Shown here in pieces: positions 6,279 to 6,612 of a DNA stretch of 6,612 bases (the first letter of the stretch is position 1; each line of letters begins with the position of its first letter). A program made the translations under genes and the position numbers. A model generated the notes under the pieces. It was not told the DNA's origin, made no database searches, and saw nothing but the letters and a program-made list of their open reading frames with translations. Source of the DNA: Anaerolineae bacterium (GTDB taxonomy: Bacteria; Chloroflexota; Anaerolineae; Aggregatilineales; Phototrophicaceae); contig JADLHH010000254.1 of NCBI GenBank assembly GCA_020848855.1, positions 1 to 6,612 on the forward strand, read 5' to 3'.

Positions 6279-6612
6279 CTATATGGAAGCGCGGACGACA
6301 TCGCCGCGCTGCGTGGCAAGCTGCATAATCTTTTCCTGCGTCGCCTCAGCGGCGCTGAGTTCGCCCGTAATTCGCCCCTCGCACATCACGACGATGCGAT
6401 GGCTCATACGGAGAATTTCCGGCAGTTCGGACGATATCATGATGATCGCCTTGCCCTGGTGCGCCAGTTCGTTGAGCAGACGATAGATTTCGCTCTTGGC
6501 GCCCACGTCGATACCGCGCGTCGGCTCATCGAATATCAGGATACCGGTGTCAGCGGTCAGCCACTTGGCGATAACGATTTTCTGCTGGTTGCCGCCGGAC
6601 AGATTCTTGACC
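6279..6612 (-). CDS. Sugar ABC transporter ATP-binding protein (RbsA/MglA type), C-terminal part
   Basis: The frame runs off the window end, leaving about 111 codons of the C-terminal nucleotide-binding half of what is normally a roughly 500-residue duplicated ATPase. Visible in order are the ABC signature LSGGNQQK, Walker B with D loop ([12 protein letters not shown]), then [11 protein letters not shown], hallmarks of the second ATPase half in CUT2 sugar importers. The usual switch histidine region reads ISSELPEIL, with Ser instead of His, as in E. coli RbsA, so this is a family trait and not a defect. The end, [17 protein letters not shown] with SAAEATQEK, also matches RbsA. It powers import through the permease starting 22 bases downstream. 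The first ATPase half and Walker A are outside the window, so which sugar subfamily it belongs to cannot be judged. The ATG-like codon at 6506 is internal. Confidence 0.95.
   Translation of the reverse strand, partial: VKNLSGGNQQKIVIAKWLTADTGILIFDEPTRGIDVGAKSEIYRLLNELAHQGKAIIMISSELPEILRMSHRIVVMCEGRITGELSAAEATQEKIMQLATQRGDVVRASI

Noticed and set aside
6400..6470. Missing switch histidine in the ATPase as a defect
   Set aside because: Ser at this position in SSELPE is, as I recall, usual for the second ATPase half of RbsA-type proteins.
1..6612. CRISPR arrays, tRNA or rRNA genes, insertion sequences, attachment sites
   Set aside because: No spaced direct repeats, cloverleaf-like stretches, transposase motifs or terminal inverted repeats were seen; nearly all of the window is coding for the genes listed.

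Overview
This 6.6 kb GC-rich window holds four or five bacterial genes in two convergent blocks. The plus strand (1-4041) carries two soluble multidomain sensor histidine kinases. The minus strand (4109-6612) carries a CUT2/ribose-type sugar ABC importer in the order ATPase, permease, substrate-binding protein. A perfect 12-bp hairpin between the blocks looks like a shared bidirectional terminator. The genes at both window ends are cut off.

Organism: the exported binding protein has an acidic Thr-Pro-Glu repeat linker (QEATPEATPE) directly after its signal sequence. I associate this style with Chloroflexota, especially Anaerolineae-like genomes. The GC-rich codon use and large GAF/PAS kinases fit, but the assignment is an inference from one motif and general style.

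Plus strand: the first kinase is open from base 1, so its start lies outside the window. It reads partial GAF, PAS, PAS, PAS, HisKA, HATPase_c, and its second and third PAS units with linkers are an internal duplication. After a 51-base gap with its own ribosome binding site comes a second kinase with a receiver domain at its N-terminus (REC-PAS-HisKA-HATPase_c). The simplest reading is that the first kinase phosphorylates the receiver of the second, which adjusts the second kinase's own output. No DNA-binding output domain is visible, so the final target is elsewhere. The gap holds a 22-codon overlapping frame with a good ribosome binding site that bridges the two genes.

Minus strand: the C-terminal end of a duplicated sugar ABC ATPase is followed about 22 bases later by an RbsC-like permease and, after 123 bases, by a RbsB-like binding protein. 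Together these would import a monosaccharide or similar small polar ligand. The binding pocket is ribose-like but lacks one key arginine, so ribose is not assured.

Nothing here amounts to a clearly new system. The most useful second looks are the bridging small frame, the receiver-first kinase relay, the unusual helical region and catalytic boxes of the first kinase, and how the binding protein is held at the cell surface without a lipobox.
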